From NCBI RefSeq assembly GCF_001969265.1, contig NZ_CP019304.1, forward strand, positions 186,001-250,000: DNA of 64,000 bases. Direction: 5' to 3'. How positions within the stretch are numbered: the stretch's first letter is position 1; the number at the start of each line of letters is the position of its first letter. The notes below the pieces were generated by a model that did not search any database, had not been told where the DNA came from, and saw nothing but the letters and a program-made list of their open reading frames with translations. Both the position numbers and the translations under genes were made by a program. Below are positions 18,693 through 28,031 of the stretch, piece after piece. Source of the DNA: Arthrobacter sp. QXT-31. Lineage in GTDB: Bacteria > Actinomycetota > Actinomycetes > Actinomycetales > Micrococcaceae.

Positions 18693-18787
18693 CGTTCCTT
18701 GGTGTTCCACACTTTGACACTGATCTTGAGTTTTAGGCAGCCTGCTCAAACGAGTCCTTGCCGGGAGCCCTGGCTGGGGATCCTGGG

Positions 18788-19423
18788 TCAGGGCCGTCGC
18801 CCCTGCCGGCGGGCCCACCGGCGCAGAACCACAGCAGCCCCGCCTGCAACCACGCTCAGCAGGAGCAGCACCCAGCCGGCAACGGTGAGGGCGGAAGCGA
18901 GAACCACGGTGCCGGGTTCCAGGCTCTGGGCAGCCAAGGCGGTATCGACCGCGACGTTGGCCGATAAACGAATGATGATGAAGAGCAGGAGCAGTGCCCA
19001 GAGCAGACCGCGCAGGACCCTGTTGGCCACGTTTACGCCGATCAAGAGCAGCCAGCTGAAACCGAAAATTATGGGAAACAGGGTGCCGGCAGTCTTGTGA
19101 ATATAGCTGAGCTGCCCGAGGGCGTCCTCGTTCATTCTCGCCCGCAGCTCGCCGACGTAGTCCACCGAGAAGCCGCCCATCAGGGAATCCGGCATCGCCA
19201 GGCCGCCGGAGAGCTGCGTCATCTGATTCAGCGTGAGCAGGTGCAGGTACCAGAAGAGGAACAGGCTGGCTGCCACCCCGGCGATCAGGATCACGTTGCC
19301 ATTGCTTTGCGTTTTCTTCGATGGGTTGCCCGGGGTGGGTGTAATCACAGGCGGCAACTGGTGCTGCGGAACGGATGCTTTGCTGCCGTGTTTCCTGATG
19401 CGCTGGGCGGGTGTCTTGGACAT
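18788..19423 (-). CDS. Hypothetical four-span membrane protein
   Basis: 211 residues from ATG 19423; the open frame further upstream is not protein-like. A basic Pro-rich head is followed by segments GNVILIAGVAASLFLFWYL, TLFPIIFGFSWLLLIGV, LWALLLLFIIIRLSANV and VLASALTVAGWVLLLLSVV, with an Arg-rich end. There is an extracellular-type loop between the first two. I recognise no family. It diverges from the CPBP protease gene. Confidence 0.65.
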   Translation of the reverse strand: MSKTPAQRIRKHGSKASVPQHQLPPVITPTPGNPSKKTQSNGNVILIAGVAASLFLFWYLHLLTLNQMTQLSGGLAMPDSLMGGFSVDYVGELRARMNEDALGQLSYIHKTAGTLFPIIFGFSWLLLIGVNVANRVLRGLLWALLLLFIIIRLSANVAVDTALAAQSLEPGTVVLASALTVAGWVLLLLSVVAGGAAVVLRRWARRQGRRP

Positions 19424-19592
19424 GGCCTCATTATCCCGGCTGTTGAGGGACACGATGGACACACCTGATTGAGGACCTGGTGGTGCAGGCCCCTGCGTTG
19501 AGCACGTCGGGTCCGGGTCTTCGACGCGCTTCGGGTGGCGTCTTCGTGTAAGAACACAAATAGCGCCCGGCAACTGCAGGCAAGATAGGACC

Positions 19593-20372
19593 ATGCTGGT
19601 ACCTTCCCGCCGTCGTCTGCGGATCGAAGTCTTGATTGTTCTGGCGCTGTCGTTGGGACAGTCGGCTGTGTACTCTGTGGTGCAGCTTCTGGACAAGCTG
19701 ACCAGCGCGCCGCTGGCCCAGGGCACTTCCACGCTCAACCGGTCGCAGAGCACACGCGAATACTTCGATCTGACGTATCAGTTGCTGGAAATCTTCTTTG
19801 CGCTGATGCCCGTCCTGCTCGTGATCTACTTCCTGACTGACCAGCGCCAATCACGTACCGTCACCGGTCACCGCAGTGGTTCGGTGTTCGAAAAGCTTGG
19901 CTTCAATTTTGCCCGCCCGGGAAGGGACCTGATTCAGGGATTTGGGCTGGCCGTCCTGATCGGTCTCCCCTCCCTGGGGCTCTATGCGGCTGGGCGCGCG
20001 CTGGGCATCACGACTGCGATTATTCCCAGCGCGCTGGACCCGTACTGGTGGACCGTTCCCGTGCTGATTCTCTCCGCAGTGCGGCACGCGGTCGTCGAGG
20101 AAGTCATCGTGGTGGGGTACCTGCTGGACCGTTTCGGGAAGTTCGGCTGGTCAGTACCGCTGTCCGTCCTTGCCAGCGCCACGCTCAGGGGCAGCTACCA
20201 CCTGTACCAAGGCTTCGGGCCATTCATCGGAAACGCCGTCATGGGTGCGGTCTTTGCCTGGGTCTACACCAAAACCCGGCGCGTGATGCCACTGGTCATC
20301 GCCCACGCAGTGCTGAACACGGTGGCATTCGTAGGGTTCAGCCTCTTTGGCAAGGCAGCGGGGCTCGGGTAG
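19593..20372 (+). CDS. CPBP-family intramembrane glutamic endopeptidase
   Basis: 259 residues with about seven hydrophobic segments. The catalytic motifs of the CAAX/CPBP family are visible: VVEEVIVVGYLLDRF with the Glu pair, the His of GSYHLYQG, and HAVLN near the C terminus. Members cleave prenylated or other membrane substrates; the substrate is unknown. It is a common chromosomal gene in Arthrobacter. Confidence 0.88.
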   Translation: MLVPSRRRLRIEVLIVLALSLGQSAVYSVVQLLDKLTSAPLAQGTSTLNRSQSTREYFDLTYQLLEIFFALMPVLLVIYFLTDQRQSRTVTGHRSGSVFEKLGFNFARPGRDLIQGFGLAVLIGLPSLGLYAAGRALGITTAIIPSALDPYWWTVPVLILSAVRHAVVEEVIVVGYLLDRFGKFGWSVPLSVLASATLRGSYHLYQGFGPFIGNAVMGAVFAWVYTKTRRVMPLVIAHAVLNTVAFVGFSLFGKAAGLG

Positions 20373-20488
20373 ACCCCACTCGCCGTTGAGAAAGCATGGC
20401 AGTTCTGGACGCTGTCCTCCCGGACGGTTATACCTGCTGGTCTCGGCGATGGTTGGGTCCAGCCGCTTCAGATCCCGCGATTTAGCAC

Positions 20489-21622
20489 TCATGGAGAAAC
20501 CGCCCGGGACAAGGGCGCTGCTCCGGCGTCGAGGTGCTGGATGGAGTCGGTGGTGATAAGGATCACGCGGGCCGTTGTGATGTCGAAGAAGAGTCCTGTG
20601 GCCTGCAGTTGGCCTGTCGCCAGTGCGGGGCCCGCGAGCGGGTGGTCTTCAAGTTTGCGCAGTTGCACGGCCACGTTGACCATGCCCAGCTGATCCAGCC
20701 GGCTGTAGCCTGCCGCTGCGGCCGCGGCTGCCACCGGGTGCCCGTCCAGTAATTCTTGGTGGCTTGGACGGGCGTGGCCGAGCCAGGTATTGAAGGCTTC
20801 GCCGAGTCCCAAAGAAGCGGGTCCGGTTTCTGCGTCGGCGATGACGGCCTTCATGGCTCCGCAGTTCGAGTGGCCGCAGATCACGATGGACTCCACGCCC
20901 AGCCCGGTGAGGGCGAAGGACAGGACCGATTCGATCGAGGCGTCCTCTCCGGCGTTGGACACGACGTTGCCTATGTTGCGCAGGGTGAGCAGGTCGCCGG
21001 GGCCGCTGCTGGTGATCAGGTTGGGGTTAACCCGGGAGTCCACGCAGGCCACGAACAGGGTGTCGGGGTTCTGGCCCTCCGCGAGGTCCTGGATGAGCGG
21101 GAGGACTTTGTCCGCATGGCGGCGGTGGTATTTGTCGACGCCCAGCAGGATGGAGCGCAGACGGAGATGCTCGACGTCGTCAATGCCCGCAGGCTGCCGG
21201 TTCGCCCTGGGTTGCAGCGGCAGCTCCAGTGCTTCCTGGCGTTGGGGGGTGTTGGCAGCTGCATCCTGGAATGCCGTGTTTCCATGCTCCTCGATCAGGA
21301 CCGATCCTCCGGCCGCGGTGTGCTGCTTTTTCCAGGCGACCAAGGCCTCGTGAAAAGCATGATCCACGTAGTCCGCGCTGAGTTCGACCAGCACGTCCGT
21401 GCCTTCGGGGATCGAGTGCAGCACCCGGTTTAGCCGGGGCAGTGCGAAGAAACTGCAGGAACCGGCGATGCTGACGCGCCACTTGCCGTCCGGTCTGGAG
21501 GGTGAGGGCAGCGTAAGTTGGAGTTCAAGACCAAGAAGAGCGCCATGTGCAAGGAACCAGCCCCCCAGGCGTACCAATGCCTCTTCTAAGCGGAAAGGAT
21601 TGAGCAATATGGATGGTTTCAC
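20489..21622 (-). pseudogene. Orphan STAS-beta-carbonic anhydrase end of a SulP-CA fusion
   Basis: The C-terminal half is a beta-carbonic anhydrase with the zinc ligands and catalytic dyad in ACVDSRVNP and ICGHSNCGAM. Ahead of it is a STAS-like domain (KWRVSIAGSCSFFALPRLNR, then ELSADYVDHAFHEA). Fused SulP transporter-STAS-CA proteins are known in bacteria; here the transporter helices are missing and coding quality fades above about 21540. A start at GTG 21622 would overlap the next gene by 14 bp. The CA domain itself could still be active if expressed. Confidence 0.75.
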
Positions 21623-22064
21623 GTGGGATTCCACTGTGTCAGACAAGTTCGACCGGCCGGATGAAGAAGTTGCACGGAATGGCTCTGTAGATGAGAGATC
21701 GACTCTAGCCCGACGCGAGAACCTGAGTCGGGAGGTCTTTCTCATCCTGGCTGACACAGACGAGATTGACGTCTGTAGCTCGCTCGCGATGAACTACACA
21801 ACGCCCCCGGACATCTTGGACAGGACCGTGGAACGTTTCCCGGAGCTACGTGAATGGGCGGCGACCAACCCGAATGCATCCGCTGATTTGAAGAAAACAG
21901 CGCCGCTGGCTGAACACATCGCATTATCCATTGAGCGCTTTGTGGATCAGGTCGAGGCTACCGACGCAGAAATCCGGGAACTGATGAAGCGCTACTACAA
22001 GCTGCAGCCGCCTGGCGGCCCGCTCCTCGGGGACGTCTGGACTCAAATCCGCCCAGAACACTGA
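21609..22064 (+). CDS. Hypothetical protein with possible leucine-rich-variant repeats
   Basis: 151 residues from ATG 21609 behind AAAGGATTGAG. The middle (SSLAMNYTTPPDILDRTVE, then LREWAATNPNASADLKK) resembles LRV repeats, which form alpha/3-10 solenoids. The C-terminal part is helical and acidic. No function is known. Its 5' end overlaps debris of the SulP-CA remnant on the other strand. Confidence 0.6.
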   Translation: MDGFTWDSTVSDKFDRPDEEVARNGSVDERSTLARRENLSREVFLILADTDEIDVCSSLAMNYTTPPDILDRTVERFPELREWAATNPNASADLKKTAPLAEHIALSIERFVDQVEATDAEIRELMKRYYKLQPPGGPLLGDVWTQIRPEH

Positions 22065-22785
22065 GAGGCGATATGAAGTCGACGGAGGGCAACCGAAAGG
22101 CGGATCTGCTGCGCCCAGATCCAAGGGCGTAACCGTTAATGTCCGATGCCCACAGCCGGGGACGGTCCTGATGGGTTATCCACCGCTGCTGCTCTGAGGG
22201 AGGTTTCCTGATGGCTCCGATTTTCAGCGGTAGATACCCCGGATTGACCCCAACCGGGGACAGATAACCCGTGTGGTCACCTTGAGTGCCGGCCAACAAA
22301 TCAGCGCCTAGCTAGAGTAGACCTGCCCGTTCTTCAGTCGCCAGCCTCGGGCAGATCCAGAAGGCTGGCGACTGGGGTTGGCGTAAAGTCGAGCCCATCA
22401 TCGCAAATCACGGGCATCATCAACACGACCAAACAAATGTTTCGTTCGTAAAAATTCGATGCCGATAGCTTGGTCCTCCATGTTGATGCGGGTGGCGAAA
22501 TTAACCCAGGAGTACCCGCTCAACCGAGATTCTCGTCCATCAGTGAGGCACAATCTTGGTGCAAGAGTCAGGGCGTGGCTTGGCTGGAAGGCACACGGGC
22601 CCAGGAACGTGTGCTGGACGTACTTTTCCCTGAACAGGACAGCCCTCAACGCTGAGCCGTCTGAGTGGTATGACACGCCGCTTCCCTCTTCTCGGCAAAT
22701 GTCTTTGCCCTGCCGAGGCCAAGGAAGTAAAAAACGTGCTTGGACAGCTTCCTTGCTGGCGAAGGACCGAGCCAGCTAAGAAGTC
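22065..22785. other. Gap with one possible protein remnant
   Basis: A frame at 22452-22655 (+) reads like the end of a larger protein (FDADSLVLHVDAGGEINPG, then SEAQSWCKSQGVAWLEG) but begins right after a stop and has no convincing start. The rest shows no recognisable gene. Confidence 0.35.
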
Positions 22786-22982
22786 TGTTAGCGGCCATGA
22801 AAAACTGCCCGTAGGCGGCCACGAAAATGCCCACTGACGGCCAGTAAAACTGCCCACCGGTGGCCATGAGATCTGCCCACTTCCTTACTGAACTTGCCGC
22901 GTCTTAAGCGGCGGGGGCCTCTCCCCGGGATTTGATGACGGTGTCTAGTCGCACCAAATGTCGTCCCAGGAAGAGGCCCTGT

Positions 22983-24509
22983 ATGAAGTCTGACGGAGAA
23001 ATCATGGAAATTCTTGCTGCCTACGATCTGACCGGATCGTTGCGTGCCACGGCGGAACTGACGGGCTGTTCCCACCACACCGTGGCCAGACATGTTGCGG
23101 CCCGGGACGCTGGCCGGCCCATCGCCGAGCCAGCACCCCGAGACCGTGTCACTGACGCGTTTCTGCCCAAGATCGAGGAATGGGTTGAGGCGTCCAAGGG
23201 CCGGATCCGGGCCGACAAAGCGCACGAGAAGCTGCTCGCCCTGGGCTATACGGGTTCGGAGCGGTCCACCCGCCGGGCAATCGCGCAGGTCAAGGCCGCC
23301 TGGCGGCTGGGCCACACCCGCGTCCACCGGCCCTGGATCACCGAGCCGGGGATGTGGCTGCAGTACGACTTCGGCGACGGACCGCGCATCAACGGGGTGA
23401 AGACCATTCTGTTTGTGGCCTGGCTGGCGTTCTCCAGGTTCAGGATCGTGATCCCGCTGCGGGACAGGACCGCGCCCAGCGTGTTCGCGGCCCTGGACCG
23501 GTGCTTCCGGATCCTGGGCGGGGCACCGACCTACGTGCTCACGGACAACGAGAAGACCGTCACCACCGCCCACGTTGCCGGGGTGCCGGTGCGAAACCAG
23601 CAGACGCTGGACTTCGCCCGCCACTACGGCGTCACCGTGCTGACCTGCCAGCCCGCGGACCCCGCCACCAAAGGCGGCGTGGAAGCCTCGGTGAAACTGG
23701 CCAAGGCCGACCTCGCGCCCACCGTCACCAACCTCCGTGGCGAGTACGGCTCCTTCGCCGAGTTGGAGGCGGCCTGCGAGGCCTTCATGGACGAGGTGAA
23801 CAACCGTGAGCACCGCACCATCCGGCGCAAGCCCGCCGCCGTGCTGGCCGAGGAAGCACCCCGGCTGCACCGGATCCCGGATACCGCGCACACGGTCGCG
23901 TTCGGACTCGCCCGGACCGTTCCGGAGAACACCCCGATGATCACCTTCGAAAACGCCCAATACTCTGTCCCGGCGCACCTGCTCGGAGCCCGGGTGTTCG
24001 TCCGCGCCCACGGCACCGGACCCGACGAGCAGATCATCATCATCCACCACAGCCCCGGCGGCCCTGTCGAAGTCGCCAGGCATGGGCGGGCGCGGCCTGG
24101 CAGCCCGGCCATCCATGATGAACACTTCCCCGGAACCAGGACCCGGACCCCTGGCGACTACGAGCCTAGGGCCCGCACCGCTGACGAGGCAGAGTTCCTG
24201 ACCATCGGCAACGGCGCCGCGACCTGGCTGGTGGAAGCCGCCGCTGCCGGGACGGCACGGATGAACGTGAAAATGGCCGAGGCCGTGACCCTAGCCAAAA
24301 TCGCAGGCACCGCCGCGGTGGACCGCGCCCTGGGCGACGCCGCGCTCCACGGCCGCTTCGCCCACGGCGATCTGGCTTCGATTTTGAACGCGAACATTAG
24401 ACGCACCACCACCCACGCAGCGGACGAGACCCGGTCCCTGACCCAGGGCACCGGTGCCTGGGCTGGTCTGGGCGCTGAATCCGCAGCTGTGAAGGAGCAA
24501 AGCCGATGA
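22983..24509 (+). CDS. istA: IS21-family transposase IstA
   Basis: 508 residues from ATG 22983. An N-terminal helix-turn-helix (LRATAELTGCSHHTVARHV) precedes the rve-type catalytic core: LQYDFGDG gives the first Asp, YVLTDNEKTV the second, and KGGVEASVKLAKADL the Glu. It cuts and joins the element ends. Its stop overlaps istB as ATGA. The frame is intact. Confidence 0.92.
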   Translation: MKSDGEIMEILAAYDLTGSLRATAELTGCSHHTVARHVAARDAGRPIAEPAPRDRVTDAFLPKIEEWVEASKGRIRADKAHEKLLALGYTGSERSTRRAIAQVKAAWRLGHTRVHRPWITEPGMWLQYDFGDGPRINGVKTILFVAWLAFSRFRIVIPLRDRTAPSVFAALDRCFRILGGAPTYVLTDNEKTVTTAHVAGVPVRNQQTLDFARHYGVTVLTCQPADPATKGGVEASVKLAKADLAPTVTNLRGEYGSFAELEAACEAFMDEVNNREHRTIRRKPAAVLAEEAPRLHRIPDTAHTVAFGLARTVPENTPMITFENAQYSVPAHLLGARVFVRAHGTGPDEQIIIIHHSPGGPVEVARHGRARPGSPAIHDEHFPGTRTRTPGDYEPRARTADEAEFLTIGNGAATWLVEAAAAGTARMNVKMAEAVTLAKIAGTAAVDRALGDAALHGRFAHGDLASILNANIRRTTTHAADETRSLTQGTGAWAGLGAESAAVKEQSR

Positions 24510-25294
24510 GCCCGGTCAGCACCACGAACACCACCGCACCGCCGTTGGAGGCCGAGCTGGAAACCCTGATGCGGCAACTGAAAATGCCCCACGCCCGTGC
24601 CCTCGCACCGGAACTGATCGCGACCGCCCGCGCCCAGCGCTGGGAACCGGCAGAGATCATCAAAGCCCTCTTCGCCGAAGAAGCAGCCGGCCGGGCCCGG
24701 TCCATGCTCGCCACCCGCCGCAAAGCAGCAGGCTTCCCCACGGGCAAAACCTTCGACGCCTGGGACCCGACGGTTTCCTCCATTCCCGCCCCGACCCAAC
24801 AGGCACTGCGCACCCTGGAATGGATCACCCGCAGGGAAAACCTCGTTGTCTGCGGGCCCTCCGGCACCGGGAAAACCTTCTTCCTCGAAGCCCTCGGCCA
24901 GCAAGCCGTCGAAGCCGGTATGCGAGTGGCCTGGTTCAGGCTCGAGGACCTCGGCGCCCTGATCCGCGCCCACCGCACCGACGACAGCGTCACCCGCGCC
25001 GTCACCAGGATCCTGCGCGCCGAACTCGTCGTGATCGATGACATCGGCCTGCTGCCAGTGGCCACCGACGCCGCCGAAGGCCTCTACCGGGTCGTGGACG
25101 CAGCCTACGAAAAACGCTCCGTCGCCATCTCCTCAAACCTGCACCCCGCAGGCTTCGACGAACTCATGCCCAAAACCCTCGCCACCGCCACCGTGGATCG
25201 GCTCCTGCACCACGCCCACGTCTGCCAGACCAGCGGAGACTCCATCCGCCTCACCCAGGCCCTCGCCGGAAAAGGAGTCACCCAACTGAACTAA
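24506..25294 (+). CDS. istB: IS21-family helper ATPase IstB
   Basis: 262 residues, AAA+ ATPase of the DnaC/IstB family, with the Walker A motif CGPSGTGKTFF and Walker B motif LVVIDDIGLLPV. It assembles on target DNA and activates IstA. It starts inside the istA stop codon. Confidence 0.92.
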   Translation: MSPVSTTNTTAPPLEAELETLMRQLKMPHARALAPELIATARAQRWEPAEIIKALFAEEAAGRARSMLATRRKAAGFPTGKTFDAWDPTVSSIPAPTQQALRTLEWITRRENLVVCGPSGTGKTFFLEALGQQAVEAGMRVAWFRLEDLGALIRAHRTDDSVTRAVTRILRAELVVIDDIGLLPVATDAAEGLYRVVDAAYEKRSVAISSNLHPAGFDELMPKTLATATVDRLLHHAHVCQTSGDSIRLTQALAGKGVTQLN

Positions 25295-25684
25295 CAAAAC
25301 CCGACGATGGCCAATCCCGCCGAACCAATCAGTGGGCAGATCTATTGGCCATCACCGGGCAGTTTTACTGGCCATCAGCGGGCACTTTAACTGGCCGCCG
25401 ATGGGCAGAAACCAATGGCCATTGACAGAAGTCATCGTTCCGGGCATCGGCGCTACCGGACGACGGCCTCTGTCCCCTCCCACACCTGCCGGAGGGGAAA
25501 CGGAGGACCGGCTAGAAGGAATGATGATTGCTGGGCGTCCAGGACTGTTGGCAGCCTAGCGTTGAGACCCTCTTGTTGGACGGGAAGCCGTCCCGCCATC
25601 GACGGAGAGAACGGCGCCCAGCAGCGGGCACTTGACTATGAGGATAGGAGGCGCCGGAACCAGAAGCATCACGGCCCCGAGGAA

Positions 25685-27020
25685 TCATGTCAAGATGCCC
25701 GCCTGGGTTGATTCGTGGAATCATTTGATTTTGCCCGGATGGCGGGCTGCTTCTTGGGGCCTTGCTTGGCGGTGGTCAGGGTCAGGAGCTCTGTGCAGAG
25801 GGCCTGGATCTGGCGTTGGATGGCGGCCGGGTTCAGTGGCCGGTTTTCACGTTTCAGGCGGGCTTTGGTGGCTTTGGTGACGGTGCCGGTGTCGGCCAGG
25901 ACGCGCTGGAACGGGGTGGCGGGCGCGTCGTAGGTCTTGGTGACCTTCGCGCCGGTCCGGACTTTCGCGACGAGTTTTTGCTGGGGTCCGAAGTGGTTGG
26001 TCAGCAGCCGCTGGAGCGCCCAGATCCGGTTCAGCAGTTCCAGCTCGCCGGGTGTGTCGTAGCGGTGGTAGCCGACGGTCTGACGGATGACGTGCCAGTT
26101 CTTCTGCTCGACATGGGCGCCGTCGTTCTTGTTCCCGGACCGGGACCGGGTGAAGGTCAGTTTCTCCTGCTCACACCAGCGGAAGAGTTCCCAGTTGATG
26201 AACTCCGAACCGTTGTCCGAATCGATCCCCAGGATCGGAAACGGGAACGCGGCGGTGGCGTCCTTGATCGCCGCGAAGACCCATTTCTGCGCCTTGTTCC
26301 GCACCGACCGGGTCTCCGTCCAACCGGTCGCGATGTCAGTGATATCAAGGGTGAAGCAGAACTCGCCCTGGTTATTGCCGCCCTCGTGGCCGACCAGATC
26401 GATCTCCACGAACCCGGGCACCGCATCATCCCACTCGGCCCAGGTCCTCACCGGAATCGAGTCCTTCAGCAGCGTTCCAGGTTTGGTGTGGGACCGGCCG
26501 CGGGGCTCCAGTTTCGCCCGGTCGGCCTTGAGCCGGCGGTCGATGGTCGCCGGTGAGATCGTCAGCAGCTGGGCCGCCGTGGCGGCGTCAATGCGGAGCT
26601 CTTTAAACCGCCGCAGCCGCGGGACCAGGTCCGGCAAAGCTGCCGCGAGGAGCCGCCCGCAGGGCGTTCCCTGGACCGCCCAGCAGAACCGCAGCGCCTC
26701 GGTCACCGGTTCCCCATAGAGCGGCGGCCGAGTCGGCCTGGGCAGCACGGCCCTCAGTACCAGCGCCTGCCGCAGGGCCTTGCGGGCGTGGTCGCGGTGC
26801 CATCCCGTCGTCGCGCACAGCTCATCGAGAATCTGCTTCTTCACGGCCCGGTCCGAGCGGGCGTAGCGGGTGGCGATGACCTTCGTGACAGCCCTGCGTT
26901 CACTCATCGAAAGCTCCATGGCTCACAGTGCCGACACGGCAAACGCCACCCCGGCGGACACGCCGCTACGCGGGCATTCTCAAATGATTCTTCGAATACC
27001 GCTACGCGGGCATCTTTCAT
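25685..27020. mobile_element. Insertion sequence with integrase-type transposase and doubled ends
   Basis: TCATGTCAAGATGCCCGC at the left end matches, inverted, TCATGAAAGATGCCCGCG at the right. About 35 bp inside each end a second shared unit occurs: GAATCATTTGA followed by TGCCCG. No clear target duplication could be defined. It encodes one transposase. I would place it in the non-classified (ISNCY-like) group. Confidence 0.75.
25690..26919 (-). CDS. Integrase-core (rve) transposase
   Basis: About 409 residues. An N-terminal DNA-binding part (MSERRAVTKVIATRYARSDR, then ATAAQLLTISPATIDRRL) precedes a DDE core: VEIDLVGHEGG, GIDSDNGSEFIN and GAHVEQKNW. A basic tail follows. The frame appears intact and it fills almost the whole element. 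The start may be the second Met. Confidence 0.85.
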   Translation of the reverse strand: MELSMSERRAVTKVIATRYARSDRAVKKQILDELCATTGWHRDHARKALRQALVLRAVLPRPTRPPLYGEPVTEALRFCWAVQGTPCGRLLAAALPDLVPRLRRFKELRIDAATAAQLLTISPATIDRRLKADRAKLEPRGRSHTKPGTLLKDSIPVRTWAEWDDAVPGFVEIDLVGHEGGNNQGEFCFTLDITDIATGWTETRSVRNKAQKWVFAAIKDATAAFPFPILGIDSDNGSEFINWELFRWCEQEKLTFTRSRSGNKNDGAHVEQKNWHVIRQTVGYHRYDTPGELELLNRIWALQRLLTNHFGPQQKLVAKVRTGAKVTKTYDAPATPFQRVLADTGTVTKATKARLKRENRPLNPAAIQRQIQALCTELLTLTTAKQGPKKQPAIRAKSNDSTNQPRRAS

Positions 27021-27082
27021 GAGTCAACGCGCCCACTTCAACACGTCCCGCTGCCAGTCCAAAATGGCAAGGGGAGTGACCG

Positions 27083-28031
27083 CTAGGGCGTGTTGCTAAA
27101 GCTGGCTCCTAGCCAAGCAAGCGATGCGGCGAGCTGACGGCGGCCAGGAAGTTGCGGGCGGTTTTGTCGGATCTCATGGCGAGGCCGCGCCAGTTTTTGA
27201 GCCGGTTGAATCCACGTTCGACGACGTTGCGTCCTTTGTAGGCTTCGCCATCGAACGCTGGCGGCCGACCGCCAGAGGAGCCCTTCCTCTTCCGGTTGGC
27301 CGCTTAGTCAGATTTCTCCGGGATGGTGGCCTTGATGCCTCGGTCGGCCAACCAGGTGCGGTTGGCCTTGGAGGTGTACCCCTTGTCTGCAAGGAGCCGG
27401 TCCGGGCGGGTGCGCGGTCTTCCCCGTCCCGGGCGTGGAACCCGGATCTGTTCCAACGTGGTGGCCATCATGGTCGTGTCGTTGATGTTGCCGGCGGTCA
27501 GCACGGCTGAGAGCATGCGCCCCTTGCCGTCGGTTGCCATGTGAAGCTTGGACGTCAGGCCGCCGCGGGAGCGTCCGATCGCATGATCAGGCGGTTCAAG
27601 GCCGAGTTTCATGTAATTCGAGGGCTCCCCCTGTGTGGCGGGGAAGTGTCGCACCGTGCTGGTGGACGCGCACGATCGTGGAGTCAATTGACGCGATCCA
27701 GTCGAGGTCGCCGAGGGTGTCGGCACGGGTTTGGACGTGTTCGAGCACCCTGGTCCACGTTCCGTCTTTGGCCCAGCGGTCGAAGTTCTTGAAGACCGTG
27801 TTCCAATTCCCGAACCGCTCGGGAAGGTCCCGCCAAGGCGCCCCCGTCCGGAACTTCCACGCCGTTCCCTCCACGACGAGACGGCGGTCCGCGACCGGGC
27901 GCCCGTTGCCTTTCCAAGCCGGAAACAACGGTCCGATCACGGCCCATACTTCGTCAGACACCAGAGAACGATTGCGCACCACACCAGACAACCGCATCAG
28001 GGCCTAAAAGGGGTTTAGCAACACACCCTAG
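27083..28031. mobile_element. IS5-family (IS427-like) insertion sequence, inactivated
   Basis: The terminal repeats GGGCGTGTTGCTAAA (27086-27100) and TTTAGCAACACACCC (28014-28028) are inverted. CTAG stands at both outer edges (27083-27086 and 28028-28031), consistent with insertion at a CTAG target. The right CTAG is shared with the next element. Confidence 0.9.
27109..27997 (-). pseudogene. IS5-family transposase with a nonsense codon
   Basis: The first frame (27997-27596) encodes the N-terminal part (LVSDEVWAVIGPLFPAWKGN). The second (27726-27304) carries the middle DDE region (HAIGRSRGGLTSKLHMATD and LLADKGYTS), as expected for a programmed frameshift in this group. A TAA at 27304-27306 then stops the frame, although it continues with [20 protein letters not shown] to 27109. 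The last catalytic Glu lies beyond the stop, so the enzyme should be dead. Confidence 0.85.

Larger units (their letters stand above)
22780..25433. mobile_element. IS21-family insertion sequence with 6-bp target repeat
   Basis: The element runs from TGT at 22786 to ACA at 25427 and is flanked by the direct repeat GAAGTC (22780-22785 and 25428-25433). Its ends align as TGTTAGCGGCCATGAAAAAC and, inverted, TGTCAATGGCCATTGG. Each end holds several copies of a GGCCA...CTGCCC unit, as is usual for the multiple transposase sites of IS21. It encodes IstA and IstB intact. Confidence 0.93.

Noticed and set aside
22788..24125. A 445-codon minus-strand open frame across istA
   Set aside because: Shadow of the IS21 transposase; no recognisable domain.
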